A program made the translations under genes and the position numbers. Shown piece by piece: positions 8,909 through 18,739 of a stretch of 64,000 nucleotides of DNA (positions within the stretch are counted from its first letter, which is position 1; the number at the start of each line of letters is the position of its first letter). This stretch comes from Mycobacterium kubicae (lineage in GTDB: Bacteria; Actinomycetota; Actinomycetes; Mycobacteriales; Mycobacteriaceae): assembly GCF_015689175.1 (NCBI RefSeq), contig NZ_CP065047.1:5580001-5644000 (forward strand). Reading direction: 5' to 3'. Under the pieces are notes generated by a model. It was given only the letters and a program-made list of their open reading frames with translations, had not been told where the DNA came from and did no database searches.

Positions 8909-9877
8909 ATGCCGGCACCCGATCCGTCGATCACCCGCATCGACGGGCCATGGCGACATCTCGACGTGCACGCCAACGGCATCCGCTTCCACGTCGTCGA
9001 AGCATTGCCGGCGGGACGGGCTGCGCCCACCGAACCGGTGACGGCGCGCCCGCTGGTCATGCTGCTGCACGGTTTCGGTTCGTTCTGGTGGTCATGGCGG
9101 CATCAACTGCGTGGGCTGACCGGCGCTCGAGTGGTTGCCGTCGACTTGCGCGGTTACGGGGGCAGCGACAAGCCTCCCCGCGGCTACGACGGCTGGACAC
9201 TGGCCGGTGATACGGCCGGGCTCATCAGGGCACTGGGTCATTCGTCGGCCACGCTGATCGGTCACGCCGACGGTGGATTGGCATGCTGGACCACCGCGCT
9301 GCTGCATTCGCGACTGGTCCGGGCCATTGCCCTGATCAGTTCACCGCACCCGGCCGCGCTGCGGCGCACCACACTGATGCGCCGCGATCAGGGTCGCGCA
9401 CTACTGCCCACGTTGTTGCGCTACCAGGTGCCGATCTGGCCGGAGCGGCTACTCACCCGGAACGACGGGGCGGAGATCGAGCGGCTGATGCGCAGCCGCG
9501 CCTGCGCGAAATGGCCTGCTTCCGAGGACTTCTCACAGTCCATCGGATACCTGCGACAAGCGATCATGATTCCCGCGGCCGCGCACAGCGCGCTGGAGTA
9601 TCAACGCTGGGCGGTACGCAGTCAGCTGCGCGCCGAGGGCCGTCGCTTCATGAAATCGATGACGCAGCAACTGAGTATGCCGCTGCTGCACCTGCGCGGC
9701 GACGCCGATCCGTACGTGCTGGCCGCGCCGGTCGAGCGCACCCAACGTTACGCCCCGCACGGACGCTACCTATCCATCGCCGGCGCAGGGCATTTCAGCC
9801 ATGAAGAGGTGCCCGACGAAATCAACCGCCACCTGACACGATTCCTCGACCAGGTGCACGGCCGCCGGATCAGCTGA
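8909..9877 (+). CDS. ephE: Alpha/beta hydrolase, epoxide hydrolase EphE-like
   Basis: A soluble alpha/beta hydrolase of 322 residues. The oxyanion-hole motif HGFGSFWWSW lies near 54-63, the nucleophile elbow GHADGG carries Asp121, as expected for epoxide hydrolases rather than esterases, and the acid and base can be placed in GDADPYV and GAGHFSHEE near the C-terminus. Family members open epoxides with water through an aspartyl ester; the natural substrate is unknown. The start ATG follows the previous stop codon directly. The gene overlaps the 3' end of marP, on the opposite strand, by 8 nt. Confidence 0.85.
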   Translation: MPAPDPSITRIDGPWRHLDVHANGIRFHVVEALPAGRAAPTEPVTARPLVMLLHGFGSFWWSWRHQLRGLTGARVVAVDLRGYGGSDKPPRGYDGWTLAGDTAGLIRALGHSSATLIGHADGGLACWTTALLHSRLVRAIALISSPHPAALRRTTLMRRDQGRALLPTLLRYQVPIWPERLLTRNDGAEIERLMRSRACAKWPASEDFSQSIGYLRQAIMIPAAAHSALEYQRWAVRSQLRAEGRRFMKSMTQQLSMPLLHLRGDADPYVLAAPVERTQRYAPHGRYLSIAGAGHFSHEEVPDEINRHLTRFLDQVHGRRIS

Positions 9878-11081
9878 CGCAGGCCCCGGTACCCACCGGT
9901 TGGGTGGCGCCGACCCGGGCCAGCTGACCGGACACCTCTTCGGCCGTCAGCACAAACCCCGTGTCGGGATCATCGACCGCGGCGCCGAACACCACACCGA
10001 GCACTCGGCCGTTGAGGTCGATCAGCGGACCACCCGAATTGCCTTGCTCCACATCGGCTCTGATGGTGTACACGTCGCGGGTCACCGGCTGCGGGTCTCG
10101 GTAGATGTCCGGGCCGCTGAGCCGGATGGCCTCACGGATCCTCGCCGGAGTGGCCGTGAAGTTGCCGCCGCCGGGATAACCCAGCACCACCACATCGGTG
10201 CCGGTTTTCGCCGGACCGTCGTTGAAGACCAGCGGCGCCGGCGGCAGGTTGGGGACGGCCAGAATCGCGATATCGACCGAGGGGTCGTAGGAGACCACCG
10301 TCGCGTCATACGGCTTGTTGGTCGCATACACCGACACGCTGTTGGACCCGGCGACCACGTGCGCGTTGGTCATCACCCGGTCGGGCGAGATCACGAATCC
10401 GGTGCCTTCCAACACTTTCTGGCAGCTGGGCGCCAGGCTGCGAACCTTGACGACGCTGGGTGCGGTGGCCGCCACCACCGGGTTGTTGGCCAGCGCCGGG
10501 TCCGGTGAGGCGACCGGGATGACCGGGGTGCGGCTGAACGGTTCGAGCACCGCGGGCAGACCCGAAGTGTTCAGCAACGCCGAGAGCCGCTTCGGTACGT
10601 TTTTCAGCCAGCTGGGCGCGACGTCGTTGACCTGGGCCAGGACCCGGGAACCGCGAACCGCGGCGGCCAGTTCGGGCTGGTCTTTGGACTGGGTCAGCGG
10701 CGTCGCCAACAGCCAGGCTGCGGTCAGCACCACCAGCAGTTGCACGCCCACACCGATGACGGAGTCGGTGAGCCGGACGGGCCGGTTGCGGATGGCGCCG
10801 CGCACCGCCCGGCCTAGCACCACTCCGGCCACCTCGCCGACCACGACCAGCGCCAAGATGAGGAAAAGCGCGGCGAACAACTTAGCGCGCGGAGCCGCGA
10901 TGTGGCTGACGATGTGCGGCGCCAACAGCACCCCCGCGATCGCCCCCAGCAACACACCGGCGAAGGACAACAGGGAGCCGAGGGCGCCCGAGCGCCAGCC
11001 GGAGATCGCCGCGATGAACGCCACCGCCAGCACGGCGATGTCCAGCCCTGCGACGGAGTCATTGAGTTCATCGCGGCTCAC
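9870..11081 (-). CDS. marP: Membrane-anchored periplasmic serine protease MarP
   Basis: Acid-resistance protease with four N-terminal membrane segments (about residues 13-125) and a periplasmic trypsin-like domain. The triad is His241 (TNAHVVAGS), Asp270 (PSVDIAIL) and Ser349 (VEQGNSGGP). Cys220 and Cys401 match the disulfide known in the M. tuberculosis enzyme. In M. tuberculosis MarP is needed for pH homeostasis and cleaves RipA. The GTG at 11081 gives the only frame that reaches the conserved N-terminus; it overlaps the Nudix gene by 14 nt. The ATG that forms an ATGA overlap (11071) is in the wrong frame by one base, see findings. Confidence 0.92.
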   Translation of the reverse strand: MSRDELNDSVAGLDIAVLAVAFIAAISGWRSGALGSLLSFAGVLLGAIAGVLLAPHIVSHIAAPRAKLFAALFLILALVVVGEVAGVVLGRAVRGAIRNRPVRLTDSVIGVGVQLLVVLTAAWLLATPLTQSKDQPELAAAVRGSRVLAQVNDVAPSWLKNVPKRLSALLNTSGLPAVLEPFSRTPVIPVASPDPALANNPVVAATAPSVVKVRSLAPSCQKVLEGTGFVISPDRVMTNAHVVAGSNSVSVYATNKPYDATVVSYDPSVDIAILAVPNLPPAPLVFNDGPAKTGTDVVVLGYPGGGNFTATPARIREAIRLSGPDIYRDPQPVTRDVYTIRADVEQGNSGGPLIDLNGRVLGVVFGAAVDDPDTGFVLTAEEVSGQLARVGATQPVGTGACVS

Positions 11082-11841
11082 CCTGGTCGCCGACCAGCCG
11101 CATCGCCTCGTCCAGTTCGCGGATGTCGGTGGTGTCCCAGGGCTGGGCCCAACCCGCGACGTCGAGCACAGCAGAAATCACCTGGCCAGTGAAGCCCCAC
11201 ACCAGCATTTGGTTCAGCAGAAACGCCGGACCGGCCAGCCGGCGGGTCAGCGCATCGCGATACACCATCAGGCGATTGGCCGGGTTGATGAAAGCGCGTA
11301 CCGGAACCCGGGCGACGATCGCCGTCTCCGCCTGGTTGACCACGGTCACCGGGCCGGGATCCGGCGAGTAAGCCAGCACCGGTACGACGTGAAACCCGGA
11401 CGGCGGGATGAACGTGCGGTCCATGGTGGCCAGCGGATAGAGCCGGTCGACGTCGATCCCGGTCTCTTCACGCGCCTCCCGCAGGGCCGTGGCCACCGGT
11501 CCCCGGTCACCCGGATCGGCAGCGCCGCCGGGGAAGGCGGCCTGCCCGGCATGGTGGCGCAGGCTCGACGCGCGCACGGTCAATAGGAGGTCAGCGTCAT
11601 CGGGCGGACCACCGTCGGCCGGTCCGGCGTCCGGGCCGGAGAACAGCACCAGCACGGCGGCCTCCCGACCGGCGCCGCGGCGCGCCGCCGCAGAAGACGT
11701 CACCTTGGCCGCCGTCACCATCGCCAGCATCTCGGCCGACAGGCGACGACGGTAGGAGTTCGGGATCTCGTCGATGTTGTCGACCAGCGGCCGCAGCCAC
11801 GGCGGAGCGAGTTCAGGAGTCAAGGCCACCGCAGCACTCAT
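11068..11841 (-). CDS. Nudix hydrolase, CoA pyrophosphatase-like (Rv3672c-like)
   Basis: A soluble enzyme of 257 residues. The Nudix box can be read as GGAADPGDRGP followed by ALREAREETGID, and the preceding GQAAFPGG matches the CoA-pyrophosphatase (NudL) subfamily. Such enzymes cleave CoA or its derivatives to phosphopantetheine and 3',5'-ADP. The ATG at 11841 has a strong Shine-Dalgarno sequence (GAGGAGG, 5 nt before the ATG), which decides the start over the ATG at 11862. It lies between a thioredoxin-like gene and marP on the same strand, as in M. tuberculosis. Confidence 0.85.
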   Translation of the reverse strand: MSAAVALTPELAPPWLRPLVDNIDEIPNSYRRRLSAEMLAMVTAAKVTSSAAARRGAGREAAVLVLFSGPDAGPADGGPPDDADLLLTVRASSLRHHAGQAAFPGGAADPGDRGPVATALREAREETGIDVDRLYPLATMDRTFIPPSGFHVVPVLAYSPDPGPVTVVNQAETAIVARVPVRAFINPANRLMVYRDALTRRLAGPAFLLNQMLVWGFTGQVISAVLDVAGWAQPWDTTDIRELDEAMRLVGDQGEPR

Positions 11842-11871
11842 CGGCGCCTCCTCGGGTCCCATTGCCCACGC

Positions 11872-12510
11872 TTACCCCGTGTCGTTTCCGACCGCAGCCG
11901 CAATCTCGTCGGCGCTGCCAAAGGGCCGCGGCAGGGTCTGCGCAACGCTACCGTCCGGCCGCAGCACCACCGTCGCGGGCATGACGTTTGCAACCCGCAG
12001 CGCCGCCGCCACCTTACGGCGACCATCTTGCAGGGTGGGCAGCCGAACACCGAGATCGGCCAGTCGCAGCAACCCGGCCGTCTCGTTCTCGTCCTGATGC
12101 ACCGTCACCACCAATACGTCGTTTCCCACCCGTCGTTGATATTCAGCCATTGCGGGCAGTTCGGCCACACAAGGCGCGCACCAATAGGCCCACAAATTGA
12201 GCACCACGCGGTGTCCGGCTAGTGCCCGCGCCACGTCCACGGGCGCGCCGTCGGCCGCGCACTCCACCACGACATCGCGCAACGCCGTCGAACCGGGACC
12301 GTCACCCGGCCCGGGACAGGGCGCCAAGGCTGCCCGCTGCCGCGGGCCGGCCAGCGCCGCGGGTGTGTCGGCATCGCGGTGTTCCCGCGCCGCCGGTGGT
12401 TGGGGGGTCGAGGTGGGTGCGTTGTCGTCGCGCAACTGGGCTACCAGGGCCACGATCAGCGCGGCGACCACCACCAGGACCGCAATGGTCCAGCGGGTTC
12501 TGCTGGTCAA
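11872..12510 (-). CDS. Membrane-tethered TlpA/ResA-like thioredoxin-fold protein
   Basis: An exported redox protein of 212 residues. Residues 8-26 form an uncleaved signal anchor (WTIAVLVVVAALIVALVA), followed by a Pro/Ala-rich linker and a thioredoxin domain with active site WCAPC near residue 113 and the cis-Pro region VMPATVVLRPDG. Family members reduce or isomerise disulfides in exported proteins or serve cytochrome maturation. The only in-frame start before the anchor is a TTG at 12510, 28 nt after the nth stop. The M. tuberculosis counterpart is Rv3673c. Confidence 0.82.
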   Translation of the reverse strand: MTSRTRWTIAVLVVVAALIVALVAQLRDDNAPTSTPQPPAAREHRDADTPAALAGPRQRAALAPCPGPGDGPGSTALRDVVVECAADGAPVDVARALAGHRVVLNLWAYWCAPCVAELPAMAEYQRRVGNDVLVVTVHQDENETAGLLRLADLGVRLPTLQDGRRKVAAALRVANVMPATVVLRPDGSVAQTLPRPFGSADEIAAAVGNDTG

Positions 12511-12538
12511 CGCGTCATCCCGGCGTCCGGCGGCTGGC

Positions 12539-13336
<798 letters not shown>

Positions 13337-13392
13337 CTACGACAGAGTACTGATTTCGTGATCTTCCCGAGACCCGGTGTTGATGCAAGGCC

Positions 13393-13788
13393 ATGTTTAC
13401 TCTCTCTGTGTCATGGTTGCTGGTGGCCTGCATCCCGGGGCTGCTGATGGTTGCTGCACTCGGCCTCGGGCGGCTGGAGAAGGTGCTTGCCCATGGCACG
13501 GTGAGCGCGACCGACGTCGCCGACTTCCTCGACCAGGCCGAGCCTGTCGATGTGCGCACGCTGGCCCGGGAGGGAATGCCGGAGGCGCTGGAATACCTAC
13601 ATCGACGTCAGGCCCAGCAACTCGCCGCGGTTCCGGCGCCCCGAGCGCTCACCGGCCGCCACCACGCCGAGGCCTTCTTTGCCACCGATGGTGCCGTTCG
13701 GGCCGAGGTGGGGCGGCCGTCGCGCCTGCACGGTCGGCACCGGCCCAATACGCCGGTTACGGCTTCTCGACATGTCAATCGTGTGTAG
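13393..13788 (+). CDS. Small membrane protein, Rv3675-like
   Basis: A 131-residue protein with one N-terminal membrane segment (LSVSWLLVACIPGLLMVAAL, residues 4-23) and a soluble, Arg/Ala/His-rich C-terminal part. No catalytic motif is visible. Its position between nth and crp and its size match M. tuberculosis Rv3675, an uncharacterised membrane protein. It starts at ATG 13393, 57 bp from the divergent nth start. Confidence 0.72.
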   Translation: MFTLSVSWLLVACIPGLLMVAALGLGRLEKVLAHGTVSATDVADFLDQAEPVDVRTLAREGMPEALEYLHRRQAQQLAAVPAPRALTGRHHAEAFFATDGAVRAEVGRPSRLHGRHRPNTPVTASRHVNRV

Positions 13789-13886
13789 CGTTGGCAGGTC
13801 GCACCTATTGGCCTACCTTTAGACTCGTGTCAGTCGTAATTAATTGGCCTGCCCGTATCACTTCGTTGGAAGGCTGAAGAGGCATC

Positions 13887-14561
13887 GTGGATGAGATCCT
13901 GGCAAGGGCAGGAATCTTCCAAGGGGTTGAGCCCAGCGCAGTCGCCGCACTGACCAAACAACTGCAGCCGGTCGACTTCCCCCGAGGACACACGGTTTTT
14001 GCCGAGGGCGAGCCGGGCGATCGGCTCTACATCATCGTCGCCGGAAAGGTGAAGATCGGTCGTCGGTCACCGGACGGCCGGGAGAACCTGCTGACCATCA
14101 TGGGGCCGTCGGACATGTTCGGCGAGTTGTCGATCTTCGACCCTGGGCCGCGGACGTCCAGCGCGACGACGATCACCGAGGTGCGCGCGGTGTCGATGGA
14201 CCGTGATGCGCTGCGGGCCTGGATCGCCGACCGTCCCGAGATTGCCGAGCAACTGTTGCGGGTGCTTGCGCGACGGCTGCGCCGCACCAACAACAACCTG
14301 GCGGACCTGATCTTTACCGACGTGCCGGGCCGGGTGGCCAAGCAGTTGCTGCAGCTCGCCCAGCGGTTCGGCACTCAGGAGGGCGGCGCCATGCGAGTCA
14401 CCCACGACCTGACGCAGGAAGAGATCGCCCAGCTGGTCGGCGCTTCGCGGGAGACGGTGAACAAGGCGCTGGCCGACTTCGCCCACCGGGGGTGGATCCG
14501 GCTGGAGGGCAAGAGCGTGCTGATCTCCGACTCCGAGCGTCTGGCGCGCCGAGCGAGGTAA
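13887..14561 (+). CDS. crp: cAMP receptor protein (CRP/FNR family regulator)
   Basis: Global transcription regulator of 224 residues. The N-terminal cyclic-nucleotide domain (about 10-115) contains the pocket sequence [18 protein letters not shown] dimerisation helix and a winged helix-turn-helix follow, with recognition region [20 protein letters not shown]. It is nearly identical in layout to Rv3676, which binds TGTGA-N6-TCACA sites. The start is GTG 13887 with GAAGAGG 5 nt upstream; a candidate -10 TAGACT at 13820-13825 would give a leader of about 55 nt. Confidence 0.96.
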   Translation: MDEILARAGIFQGVEPSAVAALTKQLQPVDFPRGHTVFAEGEPGDRLYIIVAGKVKIGRRSPDGRENLLTIMGPSDMFGELSIFDPGPRTSSATTITEVRAVSMDRDALRAWIADRPEIAEQLLRVLARRLRRTNNNLADLIFTDVPGRVAKQLLQLAQRFGTQEGGAMRVTHDLTQEEIAQLVGASRETVNKALADFAHRGWIRLEGKSVLISDSERLARRAR

Positions 14562-14580
14562 GCCCGCGCGCAGCGCGGGC
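14562..14580 (+). terminator. GC-rich hairpin after crp
   Basis: GCCCGCGC (14562-14569), loop GCA, GCGCGGGC (14573-14580): a perfect 8-bp stem directly after the crp stop codon. It has no U-tract, as is common in mycobacteria. Confidence 0.6.
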
Positions 14581-14599
14581 GCAGCCCGTCGGCCTTCTC

Positions 14600-14812
14600 C
14601 GTCGAGTGTGCACGTAGGGCGTCGAGTGTGCGTCCAGGGCGGGAATCTCGCGGTTTACCCGCCGTAGCTTCACACTCGACGCCCTAGCTGCACACTCGAC
14701 GCCCCAGCCGCCCACACTTCACACCCGATCGCCCTACGTGCACACTCGACGCCTCCGCCGCACGCTCGACGCCCCAGCCGCACACTCGACGCCCGAACTT
14801 CACTCCCGACGC
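14600..14812. repeat. Intergenic array of a short motif with 20-bp periodicity, in two orientations
   Basis: The core CACACTCGAC recurs at 14671, 14691, 14741 and 14781, with degenerate copies near 14719, at 14761 (CACGCTCGAC) and at 14801 (CACTCCCGAC). Nearly all start on the same 20-bp grid. Two inverted copies (GTCGAGTGTG) lie at 14601 and 14621, also 20 bp apart. The array fills the gap between the convergent crp and metallo-beta-lactamase genes, and its last copy contains the stop codon of the latter gene. See findings. Confidence 0.8.
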
Positions 14813-15576
14813 AGATAGTTCAGCTGCGCCTGAACCGACCACTCGGCCGCATCCCACAGCTTCTCGTCGACGTCGACATACACGTGTTCGACCACCTGTC
14901 GCGCCGTGGCGTCATCCCCCAGCGACCGCAGCGCCGAGCGCACCTGATTCAACCGCTCCCGCCGGTGCACCAGGTATTCGGCTGTGACGGCGTCCAAGTC
15001 GGGCAGCTCGGGGCCGTGCCCGGGCAGCACCGTCCGGCGACCCAGCCCGCGCAGCCGGTGCAGCGAATCCAAGTAGTCGGCCAGGTTGCCGTCATCCTTG
15101 TCGAGCACCGCGGTGCCCCGGCCCAGCACACTGTCGGCTGTCAGCACCGCGTCGTCGAGAACAAACGACACCGAGTCGGCGGTATGGCCGGGCGTGGTCA
15201 GCACCGTGACCGTTACGCCGGCGGCGTCGATGATCTCCCGATCACTCAGCGCCACCCCGTCACCCCGCAGGAACTGCGGATCCGCCGCGCGCACCGGCGC
15301 CCCGGTCAGCTCGACCAACTTGTCGATGCCAGCGGTGTGATCGACATGCCGGTGACTGATCAACACCAAGGCGATGCGGCCCAGCGCGGCAAGCCGCTCG
15401 ATGTGCTCGTCCTCGGGCCCGGGGTCGACAACCAGCACCTCGTCACTTCGCGACCCCCGCAGCACCCAGGTATTGGTGCCCTCCAACGTCAACAGGCCCG
15501 GGTTGTCGGCCAGCAGCACCGACGCGGTGTCGGTGACCGGCCGCAACTGCCCGTATGCCGGATGGGTCAGGGTCAT
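14800..15576 (-). CDS. Metallo-beta-lactamase-fold hydrolase (LACTB2-like), Rv3677c-like
   Basis: A soluble binuclear-zinc hydrolase of 258 residues. The metal motif HRHVDH is followed by TAG, and further ligands are expected in TPGHTADSV and in LPGHGPE. Human LACTB2 of this subfamily is an RNase; no substrate is known for the mycobacterial protein. The ATG at 15576 overlaps the ridA-like stop (ATGA). An open frame continues about 87 codons upstream, but it only copies the reverse frame of the next gene and is not used. The stop codon lies inside the repeat array. Confidence 0.85.
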   Translation of the reverse strand: MTLTHPAYGQLRPVTDTASVLLADNPGLLTLEGTNTWVLRGSRSDEVLVVDPGPEDEHIERLAALGRIALVLISHRHVDHTAGIDKLVELTGAPVRAADPQFLRGDGVALSDREIIDAAGVTVTVLTTPGHTADSVSFVLDDAVLTADSVLGRGTAVLDKDDGNLADYLDSLHRLRGLGRRTVLPGHGPELPDLDAVTAEYLVHRRERLNQVRSALRSLGDDATARQVVEHVYVDVDEKLWDAAEWSVQAQLNYLRRE

Positions 15577-16052
15577 CGCAACGTCAGGCCAACCTCCACG
15601 ATCAGCTCGACTTCGACCGGGGCATTCAACGGCAACTCCGCCACACCGACGGCCGATCGCGCGTGCGCCCCTTTGTCGGCGAACACCTCGGCGAGCAGGT
15701 CGGAAGCCCCGTTGACGACGCTGGGCTGACCGTGGAAACCCGATGCCGACGCGACGAACCCGACCACCTTGACCACCTGGGTCACCGTGTCGAGCCCGAC
15801 CAGGGAGTCGATGGCCGCCAGCGCGTTGAGCGCACACAGCCGGGCCAACCGTTTGCCTTCTTCGGGGCTGATGTCCGCGCCGACCTTGCCGGTGGCCACC
15901 AACTTCCCGGCCTCGAAGGGCAGTTGACCGGCGGTGTAGACGAGATTGCCGGTGCGGACGGCGGGAACGTAGGCGGCCAGTGGCGCCACGGTCTGCGGAA
16001 GCGCGACACCGAGTTGGCCCAATCGCGCCGTCCAGGAGGAGCCAGCGTTCAT
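15573..16052 (-). CDS. RidA/YjgF-family deaminase-like protein, Rv3678c-like
   Basis: A 159-residue member of the Rid family, which hydrolyses reactive enamine/imine intermediates; some subfamilies lack that activity. The family signature is seen as AYVPAVRTGNLVYTAGQLPF near the N-terminus and LCALNALAAI in the middle. The subgroup's catalytic arginine is not evident (the C-terminal end reads AELPLNAPVEVELIVE), so enzymatic activity is uncertain. ATG 16052 starts 10 nt after the stop of the small DUF4177 gene. The overlap with the next gene suggests a three-gene transcript. Confidence 0.85.
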   Translation of the reverse strand: MNAGSSWTARLGQLGVALPQTVAPLAAYVPAVRTGNLVYTAGQLPFEAGKLVATGKVGADISPEEGKRLARLCALNALAAIDSLVGLDTVTQVVKVVGFVASASGFHGQPSVVNGASDLLAEVFADKGAHARSAVGVAELPLNAPVEVELIVEVGLTLR

Positions 16053-16062
16053 CGCCCGTGCG

Positions 16063-16224
16063 CTATTTCGGGCGCTTGAGGTAGGCGACGTGCTGCTCGC
16101 CGGTGGGCCCGGGCAGCACCGCTACCAGCTCCCAGCCATCGGCGCCCCACTGATCGAGGATCTGTTTGGTGGCGTGCGTGAGCAGCGGAACCGTCGCGTA
16201 CTCCCATGCGGTGGGTTGGGTCAT
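16063..16224 (-). CDS. Small DUF4177-type protein, Rv3678A-like
   Basis: A 53-residue protein. It reads MTQPTAWEYATVPLLTHATK at its N-terminus, then LDQWGADGWELV, a run typical of DUF4177 (WEY...V near the start, LN/DxxGxxGWELV in the middle), and ends in YLKRPK. No function is known for the family. It begins with ATG 16224 and heads the small minus-strand operon with the RidA-like and metallo-beta-lactamase-fold genes. M. tuberculosis has the same small gene (Rv3678A) at this place. Confidence 0.8.
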   Translation of the reverse strand: MTQPTAWEYATVPLLTHATKQILDQWGADGWELVAVLPGPTGEQHVAYLKRPK

Positions 16225-16291
16225 CTCGCGAGCTTATCCGCCGGCGGTGACCAGCACCGGCCAGGCCGGTGGCGGGGCTAGGCGGTCGGGC

Positions 16292-16297
16292 TAGCAT
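16292..16297 (+). promoter_or_regulatory. Candidate -10 box of the Get3-like operon
   Basis: TAGCAT lies 6 nt before the GTG at 16304, with no Shine-Dalgarno sequence between them, suggesting a leaderless transcript. No clear -35 box is visible. Confidence 0.35.
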
Positions 16298-16303
16298 GCG
16301 AAG

Positions 16304-17323
16304 GTGGCAAACACTTCTACCGGCGGTAGTTCCGTCGGCTGGCCGTCGCGTTTGTCGAAGGCCCGCCTGCACTTTGTGACCGGCAAAGGCGGTACCGGCA
16401 AGTCGACCATCGCCGCAGCCTTGGCCCTGACGCTGGCAGCCGGCGGTCGCAAAGTCCTGCTGGTGGAAGTCGAAGGGCGACAAGGGATTGCGCAACTTTT
16501 CGACGTGCCCCCGCTGCCCTACCAGGAACTGAAGATCGCGACCGCCGAGCGCGGCGGCCAGGTCAACGCCCTGGCCATCGACATCGAGGCCGCCTTTCTG
16601 GAATACCTCGACATGTTCTACAACCTGGGCATCGCCGGCCGTGCCATGCGCCGCATCGGCGCCATCGAGTTCGCGACCACGATCGCGCCCGGCCTACGTG
16701 ACGTGCTGCTGACCGGCAAGATCAAAGAAACGGTCATCCGCCTGGACAAGAACCGGTTACCGGTATACGACGCGATCGTCGTCGACGCGCCTCCGACCGG
16801 TCGGATCGCGCGCTTTCTCGACGTCACCAAGGCCGTGTCGGATCTGGCCCGCGGCGGGCCGGTGCATTCGCAGGCCGAGGGCGTGGTGCAGCTGTTGCAC
16901 AGTGAGCAGACCGCCATCCATCTGGTGACGCTGCTCGAGGCGCTGCCGGTGCAGGAAACTCTGGAGGCCATCGAAGAGCTGGCGGAGATGGAACTGCCCA
17001 TCGGCAGCGTCATCGTCAACCGCAACATTCCGGCGTATCTGGACACCGACGACCTGGCCAAGGCGGCCGAGGGTGACGTGGACGCGGACGCGGTGCGCGC
17101 GGGGCTGGCCACCGCCGGTATCGAACTCTCCGAGGACGACTTCGCCGGCCTGCTGACCGAAACCATCGAGCACGCCACGCGGATCGCCGCCCGATCGGAA
17201 ACCGCCCAGCAGCTGGATTCCCTGCAGGTGCCGCGCCTGGAACTGCCGGCGATCTCCGACGGCGTGGACTTGGGCAGCCTGTATGAGTTGTCGGAATCGC
17301 TTGCGCAGCAGGGAGTTCGATGA
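16304..17323 (+). CDS. ArsA/Get3-like P-loop ATPase, subunit A (Rv3679-like)
   Basis: Cytoplasmic deviant-Walker ATPase of 339 residues. The P-loop GKGGTGKST (residues 26-34) has the signature lysine of the SIMIBI class, and switch II is seen as [16 protein letters not shown]. tuberculosis Rv3679 and Rv3680 form a Get3-like complex that has been connected to coping with glycerol metabolism; no Get1/Get2 membrane receptors are known there. Its stop overlaps the start of the next gene by 4 nt (ATGA), in keeping with a stoichiometric complex. Confidence 0.9.
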   Translation: MANTSTGGSSVGWPSRLSKARLHFVTGKGGTGKSTIAAALALTLAAGGRKVLLVEVEGRQGIAQLFDVPPLPYQELKIATAERGGQVNALAIDIEAAFLEYLDMFYNLGIAGRAMRRIGAIEFATTIAPGLRDVLLTGKIKETVIRLDKNRLPVYDAIVVDAPPTGRIARFLDVTKAVSDLARGGPVHSQAEGVVQLLHSEQTAIHLVTLLEALPVQETLEAIEELAEMELPIGSVIVNRNIPAYLDTDDLAKAAEGDVDADAVRAGLATAGIELSEDDFAGLLTETIEHATRIAARSETAQQLDSLQVPRLELPAISDGVDLGSLYELSESLAQQGVR

Positions 17324-18480
17324 GTACCACACCCAAGACCCTTGATATGGCGGCCATTCTGGCCGACACCAGCAACCGGGTCGTCGTGTGCTGCGGCGCG
17401 GGCGGCGTCGGAAAGACCACGACCGCGGCCGCAATCGCCTTGCGCGCCGCCGAATACGGCCGCACGGTGGTCGTGTTGACCATCGACCCCGCGAAACGGT
17501 TGGCGCAAGCGTTGGGCGTCAACGATCTTGGAAACACCCCGCAGCGGGTGCCGCTAGCCCCGGAGGTGACCGGCGAGCTGCACGCGATGATGCTCGACAT
17601 GCGCCGCACGTTCGACGAGATGGTGGTCCAATACTCCGGACCCGAACGGGCCCAGTCGATTCTGGATAACCAGTTCTATCAGACCGTCGCCACCTCGCTG
17701 GCCGGGACGCAAGAGTACATGGCCATGGAAAAGTTGGGGCAGCTGCTCAGCGAGGACCGGTGGGACCTGGTGGTGGTCGACACTCCTCCCTCCCGCAATG
17801 CACTCGATTTCCTCGACGCCCCCCAACGCCTGGGCAGCTTCATGGACAGCCGGCTGTGGCGGCTGCTGCTTGCTCCGGGCCGCGGCATCGGGCGACTGGT
17901 CACCGGCGCCATGGGCTTGGCCATGAAGGCATTGTCGACCGTGCTCGGTTCGCAGATGCTGGGTGACGCGGCGGCGTTCGTGCAGTCCCTGGACGCCACC
18001 TTCGGCGGCTTCCGCGAGAAGGCCGACCGCACCTACGCCCTCCTGAAGCGGCGCGGCACCCAATTCGTGGTGGTGTCGGCCGCCGAACCCGACGCACTGC
18101 GGGAAGCATCCTTTTTCGTCGACCGGCTATCGCAAGAAGGGATGCCGCTCGCGGGGCTGGTGTTGAACCGGACGCACCCGACGTTGTGCGCCCTGCCGGT
18201 CGAGCGTGCCATCGACGCGGCCGAAAAGCTCGACGCCGAGTCCAGCGACTCAGCCACACTGGCCGCGGCCGTACTGCATATCCACGCCGACCGCGGACAG
18301 ACCGCCAAACGGGAGGTGCGGCTGCTGTCCCGGTTCACCGGCGCTAACCCCGACGTCCCGATCGTCGGCGTGCCGTCGCTGCCGTTCGACGTGTCCGACC
18401 TGGATGCGCTGCGCGCCCTGGCCGACCAGATCACGCCGGCCCGCACCGGTGACGACGTGAGCCGCTCAACCGCCCGCTGA
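17320..18480 (+). CDS. ArsA/Get3-like P-loop ATPase, subunit B (Rv3680-like)
   Basis: Partner of the preceding ATPase, 386 residues, the same length as Rv3680. The P-loop is GAGGVGKTT (about residues 25-33), and the switch region [15 protein letters not shown] lies near residue 150. A hydrophobic stretch around residues 190-215 ([18 protein letters not shown]) could be the helical subdomain that binds hydrophobic clients in Get3 proteins. ATG 17320 is coupled to the upstream stop codon. Confidence 0.9.
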   Translation: MSTTPKTLDMAAILADTSNRVVVCCGAGGVGKTTTAAAIALRAAEYGRTVVVLTIDPAKRLAQALGVNDLGNTPQRVPLAPEVTGELHAMMLDMRRTFDEMVVQYSGPERAQSILDNQFYQTVATSLAGTQEYMAMEKLGQLLSEDRWDLVVVDTPPSRNALDFLDAPQRLGSFMDSRLWRLLLAPGRGIGRLVTGAMGLAMKALSTVLGSQMLGDAAAFVQSLDATFGGFREKADRTYALLKRRGTQFVVVSAAEPDALREASFFVDRLSQEGMPLAGLVLNRTHPTLCALPVERAIDAAEKLDAESSDSATLAAAVLHIHADRGQTAKREVRLLSRFTGANPDVPIVGVPSLPFDVSDLDALRALADQITPARTGDDVSRSTAR

Positions 18481-18604
18481 TCAACCGGTCAAACCGGTTC
18501 CGCAGCCCTCGAAAAGTCTTATTGACGCCGACCGGCGCCGCCTGTAGCGCTTTGACCTGGACAAATACCGGCTAAGAGCCGCGCCGCGGGGTTGCCCTCA
18601 CCTC

Positions 18605-18739
18605 CTTATTTGACGCCGATTCAACGACGGGCCGAACCTGACAGCTGTCTATTTCGCCGAATAATGCCTGTGACCTGCGAAAACAGCGTTGTTAAAGTGA
18701 CAAGCCCACCTAACGTGTAATACTTTCGTAATGAGGAAG
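18605..18739 (+). repeat. 135-bp duplicated intergenic segment, copy 1 (candidate promoter/sRNA)
   Basis: Shares three exact, collinear blocks with the copy at 19003: CTTATTTGACGCCGATTCAA, GTGACCTGC and GTAATGAGGAAG, all offset by exactly 398 bp. Close to its right end, TAACGT (18711-18716) could be a -10 box with TTGTTA 16 nt upstream. It runs directly into the hairpin GCCCGTC-AA-GACGGGC (18739-18754). Confidence 0.6.

Noticed and set aside
14600..14812. The periodic array as a CRISPR
   Set aside because: The unit period is only 20 bp with about 10 bp between cores, the in-between sequence is itself repetitive, orientation changes, and there are no cas genes.
14800..15837. A longer metallo-beta-lactamase-fold protein beginning near 15837
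   Set aside because: The extra 87 residues are the out-of-frame reading of the ridA-like gene, and an ATGA overlap gives a natural start at 15576.
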